From assembly GCF_004345735.1 (NCBI RefSeq), contig NZ_SLXL01000001.1:319876-383875 (forward strand): 64,000 nt of DNA, in the 5' to 3' direction. The notes under the pieces were generated by a model that was given only the letters and a program-made list of their open reading frames with translations, was not told where the DNA came from and ran no database searches. The position numbers and the translations under genes were made by a program. This document shows positions 37,083 to 45,638 of this stretch, in pieces; positions within the stretch are counted from its first letter, which is position 1; every line of letters begins with the position of its first letter. Source of the stretch: Rhodovulum adriaticum. Its GTDB lineage: Bacteria; Pseudomonadota; Alphaproteobacteria; Rhodobacterales; Rhodobacteraceae.

Positions 37083-37549
37083 TCCTCGTCGTCGTCCTCG
37101 GTCGCGCGGGCGGCATGCACCAGCCGCATCGCGGCAAAGCGGTCGGTCGGGTCCAGTTCGAACACCTTGTCCAGATAGGGCTGGCCGGTTTCGAAATTGC
37201 CCAGCCGCATGTGGCAAAAGGCCAGCGCGATCAGGGCCTGCAGATACAGCCCCGGCGCCAGTTCCGCCGCGCTGAAGGCCGCATCGTCGGGCCGCACCGC
37301 GCGCCAATCGGCGGGAATATTCAGGCGCTGCGCCGCCATCGCCAGAATGGCCTCGGCCTGGGGCACGGCAGCAGCGTAATCATGGGTGTAGAAGTAGAAC
37401 CGATAGGCGCCCAGCCGCACGTCCAGGTCATGGGGCGCGGCCTGCAGCGCGGCGCTCACCGCCCGCGCGGTGCCTTGCGGATCGCTCATGGCGCCGGGCG
37501 CGTTGGCAAGATGGTCCAGCGCCGTGCTGCGCATGTCTTCCAGGGCCAT
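37079..37549 (-). CDS. TPR-like protein of unknown function
   Basis: 156 residues from ATG at 37549 ([15 protein letters not shown]); MPMALE two codons earlier is possible. The pattern is helical and repeat-like: [44 protein letters not shown], then [44 protein letters not shown]. The last part is a clear tetratricopeptide unit. An acidic end (TEDDDED) follows. TPR proteins are binding scaffolds; no partner is evident. The gene is on the opposite strand to the pdxJ-acpS string, overlapping the pdxJ stop by four bases. Confidence 0.78.
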   Translation of the reverse strand: MALEDMRSTALDHLANAPGAMSDPQGTARAVSAALQAAPHDLDVRLGAYRFYFYTHDYAAAVPQAEAILAMAAQRLNIPADWRAVRPDDAAFSAAELAPGLYLQALIALAFCHMRLGNFETGQPYLDKVFELDPTDRFAAMRLVHAARATEDDDED

Positions 37550-37668
37550 AGGCACCTCCGTTCAAGGCAGCCTATCGCCGACATGCGGGGGGCGGCAACC
37601 GCGCAGGGGGTTTGCCCGTGGCTGCATTCCGGCGTAAAGCCGACCCCGTGACCGGGATGGAGAGGCCG

Positions 37669-37737
37669 ATGAACGCCGCCAGAAACCTTGCGAAACAGGG
37701 AAACGCCGCCTGGCGCGGCCTGCGGGGGGCGGCATGA
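37669..37737 (+). CDS. possible 22-residue leader peptide overlapping the acpS start
   Basis: A small frame encodes [20 protein letters not shown] plus two alanines. GGAGAGG lies five bases before the ATG at 37669, and the stop overlaps the acpS ATG as ATGA. An earlier in-frame ATG (37657) exists. Because of the good ribosome site and coupling geometry it may be translated, but a fortuitous frame in this GC-rich DNA is equally likely. Confidence 0.25.
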   Translation: MNAARNLAKQGNAAWRGLRGAA

Positions 37738-38135
37738 TCCTGGGCATCGGCACCGATCTGGCCAATATCGACCGCGTGGCCGCGACGCTGGATCGCTTTG
37801 GCGACCGGTTCCGCAACCGGGTGTTCACAGAGGTCGAACAGGCCAAGGCCGAGCGCCGCGCCGATGTCGCGGGCACCTATGCCAAACGCTGGGCCGCGAA
37901 AGAGGCCTGTTCCAAGGCCCTAGGCACCGGCCTGCGCATGGGCATCGCGTGGAAGGACATGGCCGTGGCCAACCTGGACACCGGCCAGCCCGTCATGCAG
38001 GTCACCGGCTGGGCGGCCGAACGTCTGGCGCAGATGACGCCGCCGGGGCACCGGGCGATCATCCACGTCACCCTGACCGACGATCACCCCTGGGCACAGG
38101 CCTTCGTCGTGATCGAGGCCCGGCCGTCGCCTTGA
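37734..38135 (+). CDS. acpS: holo-[acyl-carrier-protein] synthase
   Basis: 133 residues. It transfers 4'-phosphopantetheine from CoA to Ser of apo-[18 protein letters not shown] contains the Mg-binding Asp8, and [16 protein letters not shown] holds Glu57 and the conserved Lys; [14 protein letters not shown] and [18 protein letters not shown] are also typical. No ribosome site other than CGGGGGGCGG is visible, which fits translational coupling from a short upstream frame. It precedes lepB by 59 bases in the same direction. Confidence 0.95.
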   Translation: MILGIGTDLANIDRVAATLDRFGDRFRNRVFTEVEQAKAERRADVAGTYAKRWAAKEACSKALGTGLRMGIAWKDMAVANLDTGQPVMQVTGWAAERLAQMTPPGHRAIIHVTLTDDHPWAQAFVVIEARPSP

Positions 38136-38194
38136 CAGGCCCGCCCCCGCCCCGCATGAAACGGCAACCGTAATTCCAAGACAGGGCGGGGCAG

Positions 38195-38986
38195 ATGGCA
38201 TCCAAGGGCGACAAACAGGAAAGCGGGCTGTGGGAGACTGTGAAAACAGTCTTCTGGGCGCTGCTCATCGCGGGCGTCTTCCGCACCGTGTTCTTTCAAC
38301 CGTTCTGGATCCCCTCGGGCAGCATGAAGGATACGCTGCTGATCGGCGACTTCCTGTTCGTCAACAAGATGGCCTATGGCTATTCGCGCTATTCCTGCCC
38401 GTTCGGCCTGTGCCCCTTTGACGGGCGCATCCTGGCCAGCGATCCCGAACGCGGCGATGTCGTCGTGTTCCGCCACCCGGTGAACAACTCCGACTTCATC
38501 AAGCGGCTGGTCGGCCTGCCCGGCGACACGGTCCAGATGCGCGACGGCGTGCTGCATATCAACGGCGCGGCCGTGCAGATGGAACCGGCCGGGGCCTTCG
38601 CGGAAACCTACCGCAAGCAGGGGCCGATGGGCTACTATCCGCAGTGCGAAAACGCCCCCGTGGGCGAGGGCGGCACCTGCACCAAGTCGCGCCATATCGA
38701 AACCCTGCCCGGCGGACGCAGCCACGCGGTACTGAACATCCGCGACGGGTTCTTTTCCGACAACACCCCCGTCTTTACTGTGCCCGAGGGGCATTATTTC
38801 GTGATGGGCGACAACCGCGACAACAGCCAGGACAGCCGTTATGCGCGGGCCAACGGCGGCGTGGGCTTTGTGCCAGCGGAAAACCTGATCGGCCGGGCGG
38901 ACCGGATCATGTTCTCGTCCGCGGGGCGGTCGCTGTTCTTCGTCTGGACGTGGCGGGGCGACCGATTCTTCAAGGCGGTTGAGTAG
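38195..38986 (+). CDS. lepB: signal peptidase I
   Basis: 263 residues. One membrane span at about residues 17-35 ([19 protein letters not shown]) anchors the enzyme; the catalytic part faces the periplasm and cleaves Sec and Tat signal peptides. Ser43 in [14 protein letters not shown] is the nucleophile and Lys103 in [15 protein letters not shown] the general base. The conserved box [12 protein letters not shown] lies near residue 206. A long insertion between box D and E ([30 protein letters not shown]) is common in this order. Its end overlaps possible upstream starts of rnc. Confidence 0.96.
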   Translation: MASKGDKQESGLWETVKTVFWALLIAGVFRTVFFQPFWIPSGSMKDTLLIGDFLFVNKMAYGYSRYSCPFGLCPFDGRILASDPERGDVVVFRHPVNNSDFIKRLVGLPGDTVQMRDGVLHINGAAVQMEPAGAFAETYRKQGPMGYYPQCENAPVGEGGTCTKSRHIETLPGGRSHAVLNIRDGFFSDNTPVFTVPEGHYFVMGDNRDNSQDSRYARANGGVGFVPAENLIGRADRIMFSSAGRSLFFVWTWRGDRFFKAVE

Positions 38987-38990
38987 ACCC

Positions 38991-39680
38991 GTGAAACTGT
39001 CGGCTGATCTTACCGCCTTTGCGCGGCGCCTGGGGCACGAGTTCAAGCACCCCGAACTGCTGATCTGCGCGTTGACCCATGCCTCGCTCTCCAGCCCGAC
39101 CCGGCCGGATAACCAGCGGCTGGAATTCCTGGGCGACCGGGTGCTGGGCCTGGTCATGGCAGAGGCCCTGCTGGACGCAGACAGCGGCGCGACCGAGGGG
39201 CAGCTTGCCCCCCGCTTCAACGCGCTGGTGCGCCGGGAAACCTGCGCGGCGGTGGCCCGCGACCTGGGCGTGGGCGAGGTTCTGAAACTGGGCCGGTCCG
39301 AAATGATGTCCGGGGGGCGCCGCAAAGAGGCGCTGCTGGCCGACGCGATGGAGGCGGTCATCGCCGCCGTCTATCAGGATGCCGGTTTCGCCGTGGCCCG
39401 CAAACTGGTGCTGCGCCACTGGCGCGACCGGATCGGCACGGTCGACCCCGATTCCCGCGACGCCAAGACCGCACTGCAGGAATGGGCGCAGGCCCGCGGA
39501 CAGCACCCGCCGCATTATGTGGAAATCGCCCGCGACGGGCCGGATCACGCCCCGCGCTTTACCATCGCCGCGCGGCTGGAAAACGGCGAAGAGGCCCAGG
39601 CCCAGGCCGGGGCCAAGCGGCAGGCCGAACAGGCCGCCGCGCGCGCCCTGCTGGAACGGCTGGAGGGCGCGGGGGACTAA
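38991..39680 (+). CDS. rnc: ribonuclease III
   Basis: 229 residues from GTG at 38991 ([18 protein letters not shown]); a TTG at 38979 inside the lepB end is an alternative. The RNase III signature [20 protein letters not shown] is followed by [21 protein letters not shown] with the second acidic cluster. The C-terminal dsRNA-binding domain runs from [20 protein letters not shown] to [18 protein letters not shown]. It processes rRNA precursors and dsRNA. It starts 4 bases after the lepB stop and ends about 190 bases before era, with a REP-like palindrome in the gap. Confidence 0.95.
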   Translation: MKLSADLTAFARRLGHEFKHPELLICALTHASLSSPTRPDNQRLEFLGDRVLGLVMAEALLDADSGATEGQLAPRFNALVRRETCAAVARDLGVGEVLKLGRSEMMSGGRRKEALLADAMEAVIAAVYQDAGFAVARKLVLRHWRDRIGTVDPDSRDAKTALQEWAQARGQHPPHYVEIARDGPDHAPRFTIAARLENGEEAQAQAGAKRQAEQAAARALLERLEGAGD

Positions 39681-39737
39681 CCCGGCCCCCATTGCCCAAC
39701 GCGACCGGCGCGGCGGGTGACACGCGGAAAGCTTGGC

Positions 39738-39789
39738 GTAGGGTGGGTGCTTTGCGCACGATCTGGGCGGTGGGTTTCACCCACCCTAC
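39738..39789. repeat. REP-like palindromic element with 12-bp arms
   Basis: GTAGGGTGGGTG (39738-39749) and CACCCACCCTAC (39778-39789) are perfect inverted arms separated by 28 bases. Inside the right arm, GTGGGT-TTC-ACCCAC forms its own short hairpin. GTAGGGTGGG-type palindromes are widespread in proteobacterial intergenic DNA as REP/BIME units. This is the only copy I see in the window, between rnc and era. Confidence 0.8.
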
Positions 39790-39867
39790 CCTGGCCCCGC
39801 GGCTTTGCGCTAGCGCGACCGGCCGAAATCGGCTACCAGCCCTGTTCGTCAACAAGGAGCGGTCCGA

Positions 39868-40776
39868 ATGACCACACGCGCCGGATTCGTCGCCCTGATC
39901 GGGGAACCCAACGCGGGCAAGTCCACCCTGCTGAACCGCATGGTGGGGGCCAAGGTGTCCATCGTCACCCACAAGGTGCAGACCACCCGCGCCCGCATCC
40001 GCGGCGTGGCGATGGAGGGCGACGCCCAGATCGTGTTCGTCGACACGCCGGGCCTGTTCCGCCCGCGCCGCCGGCTGGATCGCGCCATGGTCGCCGCCGC
40101 CTGGGGCGGGGCCGCCGATGCCGATGTCATCGTCCTGCTGGTAGAGGCCCATCGCGGCCGCACCCAGGGCGTGGATGCCATCCTGGACGCCCTGCGCGAA
40201 CGGGTAACCGACAACCAGCGCGTGGCCCTGGCCATCAACAAGATCGACCGCGTCAAGGCCGAGGCCCTGCTGGCCCTGTCGGCTGAGTTGAACGAGGCCT
40301 ACCCGTTCGAGCAGACCTTCATGATCTCGGCCGAGAAGGGGCACGGGGTGGACGACCTGCGCGGCTGGCTGGCCGGCGCCCTGCCCGAGGGGCCGTGGCT
40401 GTACCCCGAGGACCAGATCGCCGACCTGCCGATGCGGATGATCGCGGCCGAAATGACGCGCGAAAAGCTGACCCTGCGTCTGCATCAGGAACTGCCCTAT
40501 CAGCTGACCGTCGAGACCGAGCAATGGCAGGACCGCAAGGACGGATCGACCCGGATCGACCAGGTGATCTATGTCGCCCGCGACGGGCACAAGGGGATCA
40601 TTCTGGGCCACAAGGGCGAAACGATCAAATCCGTCAGCCAGGCCGCCCGGGCCGAGCTGTCGGATTTCCTGGGCCGCCCGGTGCACCTGTTCCTGCAGGT
40701 CAAGGTGCGCCCGAACTGGCTGGAAGAGGCCGAGCGTTATTCCGAAATGGGGCTGGATTTCCGCGAGGGCGACTGA
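39868..40776 (+). CDS. era: GTPase Era
   Basis: 302 residues. GTPase motifs: G1 GEPNAGKSTLLNRMVG (from residue 11), G3 VFVDTPGLFRP, G4 AINKIDRVK, G5-like ISAEKGHGV. The C-terminal KH domain has VIYVARDGHKGIILGHKGETIKSVSQAAR. It binds the 3' end of 16S rRNA and is needed for 30S maturation. AAGGAG precedes the ATG. Its 3' end overlaps a convergent small gene by 40 bases. Confidence 0.97.
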   Translation: MTTRAGFVALIGEPNAGKSTLLNRMVGAKVSIVTHKVQTTRARIRGVAMEGDAQIVFVDTPGLFRPRRRLDRAMVAAAWGGAADADVIVLLVEAHRGRTQGVDAILDALRERVTDNQRVALAINKIDRVKAEALLALSAELNEAYPFEQTFMISAEKGHGVDDLRGWLAGALPEGPWLYPEDQIADLPMRMIAAEMTREKLTLRLHQELPYQLTVETEQWQDRKDGSTRIDQVIYVARDGHKGIILGHKGETIKSVSQAARAELSDFLGRPVHLFLQVKVRPNWLEEAERYSEMGLDFREGD

Positions 40777-41003
40777 TCCTTGTCGCGGAACAGCCGCCCC
40801 TCCAGGTAGCGCAGGATCGCGAAATAGGCGACCGCGCACACCCCGATGTTGAAGAACAGCATCAGCCCGACGAAGATCCCCTTTCGGGAAAACCCGGCAA
40901 AGACGATGATATCCAGCACGATGGCGGCGATGATGATCGGCTTGGAAAAGGGTGGCAGGATGCGGCGGGGCTTTTCCGCCGTTGGGGTCGGTTCGTCGGT
41001 CAT
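40737..41003 (-). CDS. small two-span membrane protein of unknown function
   Basis: 88 residues: a charged N-terminus (TDEPTPTAEKPRRILPPFSK), two hydrophobic helices (PIIIAAIVLDIIVFAGFS and IFVGLMLFFNIGVCAVAYFAIL), and a basic tail (RYLEGRLFRDKDQSPSRKS). I do not recognise a named family. Its last 13 codons run antisense over the end of era, which is unusual but tolerable for a convergent pair. The ATG at 41003 has GCCGATGACCG upstream and no strong ribosome site. Confidence 0.7.
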   Translation of the reverse strand: MTDEPTPTAEKPRRILPPFSKPIIIAAIVLDIIVFAGFSRKGIFVGLMLFFNIGVCAVAYFAILRYLEGRLFRDKDQSPSRKSSPISE

Positions 41004-41075
41004 CGGCAGGGCTCTTTCGGTTTGCAGCCGTTACCTTAGCACGCCGGACAGCAGGCACCAGCGGGGGGCGGCCCC

Positions 41076-41402
41076 ATGCGACTAACCGCCGAGTTCTGGG
41101 TCCACGCCTACCTGGCCCGCCTGCGGCTGGCCGATATCCCGGCCTTCGTCGTGGCCCATGGCGATGACACCGGCGGCGCGGTGCTGGTCAAGCTGAACAC
41201 GCTGGACGGGCAGGCGCGGGTGTTCCAGCGCAGCTTTGATCTGGCCACCGGCGATCGTGTCTGGATCGTCCTGGCCGAGGGGGCCGAGCCCGAGGTGGAC
41301 GCCGCCATTGCCCGCCAGCGCGGGTTCGACCCCGACCTGTGGGTGGTGGAGGTCGAGGACCGCCAGGGGCGCCACCTGCTGGACGACCCCGGCCTTGCGT
41401 GA
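41076..41402 (+). CDS. DUF1491 family protein
   Basis: 108 residues. The conserved pattern is RLTAEFWVHAYLARLRLADIPAFVV, GDDTGGAVLVKLNTLDGQARVFQRSF, VWIVLAEGAEPEVDAAIARQRGFDPDLWVVEVEDRQGRHLLD. The family is alphaproteobacterial, mostly found near era/recO, with no known function. Here it lies downstream of era, as usual, but recO is elsewhere. A repeat/hairpin element follows. Confidence 0.9.
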   Translation: MRLTAEFWVHAYLARLRLADIPAFVVAHGDDTGGAVLVKLNTLDGQARVFQRSFDLATGDRVWIVLAEGAEPEVDAAIARQRGFDPDLWVVEVEDRQGRHLLDDPGLA

Positions 41403-41419
41403 CTGCACCCTTCGAATTT

Positions 41420-41507
41420 GGGTATTTTTTCCAAGAAGAAGACGCGCCCCTTCTTCTTGGTCCAAATACCCCGGGGGGAGTCCGCAGGACGGGGGGCAGC
41501 GCCCCCC
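41420..41507. repeat. inverted pair of the 21-nt repeat plus GC hairpin, between DUF1491 and ispH
   Basis: GGGTATTTTTTCCAAGAAGAA (41420-41440) and the inverted TTCTTCTTGGTCCAAATACCC (41451-41471) form one long hairpin (8 bp plus 11 bp of perfect pairing, one internal 3-base mismatch). It is followed by GGGGGGC-AGC-GCCCCCC (41491-41507). The same motif is at 19709-19729 and 44776-44796. It is probably a bidirectional terminator-type element. Confidence 0.85.
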
Positions 41508-41634
41508 TGCGCCCTGACCACCCCGCACGGCGGTTCGAAACATCTGCGCAACGGGGCGCGGCGCCCGGGCGCGCCTGCGGGGGCTGGACGCACGCCCTGC
41601 ACGGGTTTACCTGTGGGGGGACAGGAGAAACGCC

Positions 41635-42585
41635 ATGACCAAGCCCGCCCTGACCCTTTACCTTGCCGCGCCCCGCGGTTTCTGCGCCGGTGTGGATCGC
41701 GCCATCAAGATCGTCGAAATGGCCCTGCAGAAATGGGGGCCGCCGGTCTATGTCCGCCACGAGATCGTCCATAACAAGTTCGTCGTGGACACGTTGCGCA
41801 ACAAGGGCGCGGTTTTCGTCGAGGAACTGGAAGAGTGTCCCGACGACCGCCCTGTGATCTTTTCCGCCCATGGCGTGCCGAAATCGGTGCCCGCAGAGGC
41901 CGAGCGGCGCAACCTGACCTATGTCGATGCGACCTGCCCGCTGGTGTCCAAGGTGCACCTGGAGGCCGCGCGCCACGCCGAGAACGGCAAGCAGATGGTG
42001 ATGATCGGCCACAAGGGCCACCCCGAGGTGATCGGCACCATGGGACAATTGCCCGAGGGTGAGGTTCTGCTGGTCGAAACCCCCGAGGATGTCGCGCATT
42101 TGCAGGTCCGCGACCCCGAGCAGCTGGCCTATATCACCCAGACCACCCTGTCGCTGGACGACACCGCCGAGGTGGTCAAGGCGCTGGAAACCCATTTCCC
42201 CGCCATCGAGGGCCCGCACAAGGAAGATATCTGCTACGCCACCACCAACCGCCAGAACGCGGTGAAACAGATCGCGCCCAAGGTTCAGGCGCTCTTGGTG
42301 ATCGGGGCGCCGAATTCGTCGAACTCGAAACGGCTGGTCGAGGTCGGCGCGCGGGGCGGCTGTGCCTATTCCCAACTGATCCAGCGGGCCACCGACATCG
42401 ACTGGCGCGCGCTGGAGGGGATCTCGGCCGTTGGCATCACCGCCGGGGCCTCTGCGCCCGAGCAATTGGTGAACGAGGTCGTGCAGGCCTTCCGTGATCG
42501 CCATGACCTGACGGTCGAAGAGGTCGTGACCGCCGACGAGACGATCCAGTTCCGCATTCCGCGCATCGTGCGCGAGATGGCCTGA
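41635..42585 (+). CDS. ispH: 4-hydroxy-3-methylbut-2-enyl diphosphate reductase
   Basis: 316 residues. It makes IPP and DMAPP in the last step of the MEP pathway. The three [4Fe-4S] ligands are Cys17 ([13 protein letters not shown]), Cys101 ([12 protein letters not shown]) and Cys200 ([11 protein letters not shown]). HxxxH-type residues in RHEIVHNK and [15 protein letters not shown], and the end [15 protein letters not shown], are conserved. GGAGAAACGCC precedes the ATG. The stop is adjacent to the next start (TGATG), so a coupled five-gene string runs from here to the methyltransferase. Confidence 0.96.
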   Translation: MTKPALTLYLAAPRGFCAGVDRAIKIVEMALQKWGPPVYVRHEIVHNKFVVDTLRNKGAVFVEELEECPDDRPVIFSAHGVPKSVPAEAERRNLTYVDATCPLVSKVHLEAARHAENGKQMVMIGHKGHPEVIGTMGQLPEGEVLLVETPEDVAHLQVRDPEQLAYITQTTLSLDDTAEVVKALETHFPAIEGPHKEDICYATTNRQNAVKQIAPKVQALLVIGAPNSSNSKRLVEVGARGGCAYSQLIQRATDIDWRALEGISAVGITAGASAPEQLVNEVVQAFRDRHDLTVEEVVTADETIQFRIPRIVREMA

Positions 42586-43199
42586 TGCTGTCGGCCCAGT
42601 TCCTGGCCACCGCGCTGATCGTGGTGCTGGCGCCGGGGACGGGGGTGATCTACACGCTGATGCTGTCGTTGGGCCAGGGGCGGCGCGCGGCGTTGCCTGC
42701 GGCGCTTGGCTGTACGCTGGGGATCGTGCCGCATCTGGGCGCGGCGATCCTGGGGCTGGCGGCGCTGCTGCACAGTTCGGCCCTGCTGTTCCAGATCGTG
42801 AAATTCGCGGGCGTGGCCTATCTGCTGTATCTGGCCTGGCAGGCGGTCCGGCAGGGTGGCGCGCTGTCCATCGGCGCGAAGCCCGGCCATGACGGTTTCG
42901 TCCGCATCGCCACGCGCGGCGCGCTGATCAATATCCTGAACCCCAAGCTGTCGCTGTTCTTTCTGGCGCTGCTGCCGCCCTTTCTGTCCGGCAATCCGGG
43001 CACGGCCACCGCCGAGATGGCCCTGCTGGGGGCGGTGTTCATGGGGCTGACCTTTGTCATCTTCCTGGGCTACGGCCTGTTTGCCGCCGCCGCGCGCGAC
43101 CGGCTGCTGACCAGCGCGCGGGCGATGGCGTGGCTGAACCGCGGCTTTGCCGCCGTCTTTGCGGGCCTTGGCCTGCGCCTTGCACTGGAGAGAGCATGA
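42585..43199 (+). CDS. LysE-family amino acid exporter (RhtB-like)
   Basis: 204 residues, six spans. The typical start is [25 protein letters not shown], and the family signature GRRAALPAALGCTLGIVPHLGAAI follows. Later parts are FQIVKFAGVAYLLYLAWQAV and RGALINILNPKLSLFFLALLP. Such proteins export amino acids or homoserine lactone-like compounds. The start overlaps the ispH stop by one base, and the stop overlaps the next start by four (ATGA). No dedicated regulator is next to it. Confidence 0.92.
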   Translation: MLSAQFLATALIVVLAPGTGVIYTLMLSLGQGRRAALPAALGCTLGIVPHLGAAILGLAALLHSSALLFQIVKFAGVAYLLYLAWQAVRQGGALSIGAKPGHDGFVRIATRGALINILNPKLSLFFLALLPPFLSGNPGTATAEMALLGAVFMGLTFVIFLGYGLFAAAARDRLLTSARAMAWLNRGFAAVFAGLGLRLALERA

Positions 43200-43645
43200 C
43201 CGCCATTCCCCGCGCCGCACTGATCCTGGGCCTTGCCGGGTTGATCCCGTTCCTGTGGGGGGCGGCGACCGTGCTGATCCCGTCGCTGGACAGCTTTAGC
43301 CAGGACAGCCTGGGACCGCGGTTCACCGGCATCTATGTGCTGAACTTCTATGGCACGATCATCCTGGCCTTCATGTCGGGTGTGTTGTGGGGCTTTGCCA
43401 CCCGCGCGCAGGGCTGGACGATCTGGCCCGCCTATGCGCTGTCCGTGGTGCCGGCGTTGTGGGCGTTTTTCATGGTCGGCGGCGGACCCGAGGGGTCGAT
43501 CATGGCGCTGATCTGGGGCTATGGCGGCTTGCTGGTTCTGGACGCGATCTATTGGGCCTTGCGGCTGGCACCGCGTTGGTGGCTGGCGCTGCGCCTGCCG
43601 CTGACGGCCATCGTCGCCGCCTGCCTGTCGGCGGCCCTGCTGTGA
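43196..43645 (+). CDS. DUF3429 family membrane protein
   Basis: 149 residues, five spans: AALILGLAGLIPFLWGAATVL, FYGTIILAFMSGVLWGFAT, YALSVVPALWAFFMV, SIMALIWGYGGLLVLDAIYWAL, then [18 protein letters not shown]. The pattern GLIPF...YGAIILSFMSGVLWGF fits the DUF3429 family, of unknown function. The start is inside the LysE stop (ATGA at 43196-43199), and its stop overlaps the next GTG start (GTGA). Confidence 0.88.
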   Translation: MTAIPRAALILGLAGLIPFLWGAATVLIPSLDSFSQDSLGPRFTGIYVLNFYGTIILAFMSGVLWGFATRAQGWTIWPAYALSVVPALWAFFMVGGGPEGSIMALIWGYGGLLVLDAIYWALRLAPRWWLALRLPLTAIVAACLSAALL

Positions 43646-44241
43646 GCGGCGTAGACCCGCAGACCCTGGCCATCTACGGCCAGAAGGCCGCCGATTATTC
43701 CGAAATCCACCACGGCGACGAAACCGACCGGCGCCTGTCCGCCTTTATCGACCTGCTGCCCGCGGGCGGTGCGGTACTGGATCTGGGCTGCGGACCGGGC
43801 TGGGCGGCAGCGCGGATGCGCGACGCGGGGTTCCAGGTCGCCGCGATGGATGCCTGCCCGGAAATGGCGCAGGTCGCGGCGGACCGTTACGGGCTGAGGG
43901 TTCGCGTCGCCCCCTTCACCGCGCTGAACGACGTGGCCGCCCATGACGGGGTCTGGGCGCATTTCAGCCTGCTGCACGCCCCCCGCGCTGCCCTGCCCGG
44001 CCATTTCGCGGCCCTGCACCGCGCCCTGCGCCCCGGCGGGCGGCTGTTCGTCGCGATGAAGCTGGGCGAGGGCGAGGGCCGCGACAAGCTGGGGCGGCTT
44101 TACACCTATGTCGGCGTGGACGAATTGCGCGGGCTGCTGACCGATGCCGGCTTCACCATCGAGGGGCAGGAGATCGCGCGCACCATGGGCTTTGACGGGA
44201 CGCCGGGCGAAAGCGCGTTCCTGACCGCGCGCCGCGATTGA
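43642..44241 (+). CDS. class I SAM-dependent methyltransferase
   Basis: 199 residues from GTG at 43642, which overlaps the upstream TGA. Motif I is [22 protein letters not shown], with the acidic ribose-binding residue in [15 protein letters not shown]. Motif III-like sequences are [41 protein letters not shown]. The substrate is unknown. The LHRALRPGG element is of the UbiE/Methyltransf_11 type. Last of the coupled string ispH-lysE-DUF3429-this. Confidence 0.88.
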   Translation: MSGVDPQTLAIYGQKAADYSEIHHGDETDRRLSAFIDLLPAGGAVLDLGCGPGWAAARMRDAGFQVAAMDACPEMAQVAADRYGLRVRVAPFTALNDVAAHDGVWAHFSLLHAPRAALPGHFAALHRALRPGGRLFVAMKLGEGEGRDKLGRLYTYVGVDELRGLLTDAGFTIEGQEIARTMGFDGTPGESAFLTARRD

Positions 44242-44293
44242 CCCTGCGCGCCCGCGCCCCTACACCCGCGCGGGCAATAACAAGGGCAGACCC

Positions 44294-44746
44294 ATGGCAG
44301 AGCTTTTCGCCTACACCGACGGTGCATGCAGCGGCAATCCCGGCCCGGGCGGCTGGGGCGTCTTGCTGCGCGCGATGGAGGGTGAGCAGGTCGTCAAGGA
44401 ACGCGAATTGTCGGGCGGCGAGGGCGCAACCACCAACAACCGGATGGAATTGATGGCCGCGATCAGCGCGCTGGAAAGCCTGACCCGCCCCACCCGCATC
44501 ACCATCGTCACCGACAGCGCCTATGTGAAAAACGGCGTGACCGGCTGGATTCACGGCTGGAAGAAGAATGGCTGGAAGACGGCGGCGAAAAAGCCGGTGA
44601 AGAATGTCGAGCTGTGGCAGCGGCTGGACGCAGCGCAGGCCACCCATGACGTGACCTGGCAATGGGTCAAGGGCCATGCGGGCCACCCGGAAAACGAGCG
44701 TGCCGACGAATTGGCGCGGGCTGGAATGGCACCCTACAAGGGCTGA
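44294..44746 (+). CDS. rnhA: ribonuclease HI
   Basis: 150 residues. It degrades the RNA strand of RNA-DNA hybrids. Catalytic acidic residues: Asp9 in [16 protein letters not shown], Glu52 in [15 protein letters not shown], Asp74 in [19 protein letters not shown], and the last Asp in [12 protein letters not shown], with the flexible His in [11 protein letters not shown]. Length and sequence are standard. A hairpin plus the 21-nt repeat follows immediately. Confidence 0.97.
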   Translation: MAELFAYTDGACSGNPGPGGWGVLLRAMEGEQVVKERELSGGEGATTNNRMELMAAISALESLTRPTRITIVTDSAYVKNGVTGWIHGWKKNGWKTAAKKPVKNVELWQRLDAAQATHDVTWQWVKGHAGHPENERADELARAGMAPYKG

Positions 44747-44757
44747 CGCCGCGCCCG

Positions 44758-44796
44758 TGGCCCAGGCAGGGCCATGGGTATTTTTGCCAAGAAGAA
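44758..44796 (+). terminator. hairpin and 21-nt repeat after rnhA
   Basis: TGGCCC-AGGCA-GGGCCA (44758-44774) precedes GGGTATTTTTGCCAAGAAGAA (44776-44796). The TATTTTT within the repeat supplies a T-run after the stem, so it can act as the rnhA terminator. It abuts the end of the convergent dehydratase gene. Confidence 0.75.
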
Positions 44797-44798
44797 GA

Positions 44799-45602
44799 TC
44801 AGTGGATCGCCTCTGCCATCATGCAGAGCCGGTTGTCGGGGCCGCGAATCCAAAGGCGGGGCCCTGCGGCGCAAAGCGTGGCCGGTTCGGTATCCATCAT
44901 CGGCGCATGGGCGCGGAAGGTGAACCCGGTCAGCGGGCCGCGCCGGGCCGCGTGCAGCATCATCAATTGCGCCAGCAGCGGGCCATGGACGACAAGGCCC
45001 GCATAGCCCTCTACCCCGCGGGCATAGTCGCGGTCGTAATGGATACGGTGGCCGTTGAATGTAAGCGCCGAGTAGCGGAACAGCAGCGTGGGCGAAAAGG
45101 CGAGCGGGGTTTCCTCTGCCCCCTCTGCCGGGGCCTGAGGCGGGGCCGGGCGGGGCGCGCCAGCGGCGGGATCCTGGCGGTAGACCAGGTCCTGATGCTC
45201 GGTCACGCAAAGCTGACCGTTCTGCGCGATGTCGTGGCGCAGGGTGACGAAGGCCAAGGGCCCGGTGCGGCCCTGTTTCTGGCTTACCGCCTGGATCGTG
45301 GTGGTTCTGTCGGCGGGGATGCCCGCGCGCAGGGGCGCGTGAAAGGCCAGCCGCCCCCCGGCCCACATGCGCCGGGGCAGGCCCAGGTCGGGGATGAAAT
45401 CGCCGATGGCCGGGTGCCCGTCGCGGCCCAGATCGGCCGGCGGGCGGGCGTCCCAGAAATGGGCTTGGTGAAAGAAGGGGGGCAGCGGATCACCCGGCCC
45501 CGGCGGGGCGCCCGCCAGCGCCAGCGTGGCATGCAGCGCCGCCGCGCGGGCGGGGTCCATCAGATCGCGTGTCGTGCGGGTCTTGCCTTGGGCCGGGTGC
45601 AT
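44799..45602 (-). CDS. HTD2/FAS1-like hydroxyacyl-CoA dehydratase (MaoC superfamily)
   Basis: 267 residues from ATG at 45602 (MHPAQGKTRTTRDLMDP); ATGs at 45638 and 45560 are in frame. Two hot-dog halves: residues about 15-140 (DPARAAALHATLALAG, GDFIPDLGLPRRMWAGGRLAFHAPLR) and 160-267 (SPTLLFRYSALTFNGHRIHYDRDYARGVEGYAGLVVHGPLLAQ). The RYSAxTxNxHRIHYD stretch contains the hydratase-type catalytic Asn/His. The layout is that of HTD2-like and mesaconyl-C4-CoA hydratase-like enzymes of about 280 residues. The substrate is unknown; it is distinct from the larger Mch of the ethylmalonyl-CoA pathway. Confidence 0.8.
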   Translation of the reverse strand: MHPAQGKTRTTRDLMDPARAAALHATLALAGAPPGPGDPLPPFFHQAHFWDARPPADLGRDGHPAIGDFIPDLGLPRRMWAGGRLAFHAPLRAGIPADRTTTIQAVSQKQGRTGPLAFVTLRHDIAQNGQLCVTEHQDLVYRQDPAAGAPRPAPPQAPAEGAEETPLAFSPTLLFRYSALTFNGHRIHYDRDYARGVEGYAGLVVHGPLLAQLMMLHAARRGPLTGFTFRAHAPMMDTEPATLCAAGPRLWIRGPDNRLCMMAEAIH

Positions 45603-45638
45603 GGGCGCTAGCCTAGGGCGCCCTGCGGGGGCATGCAA

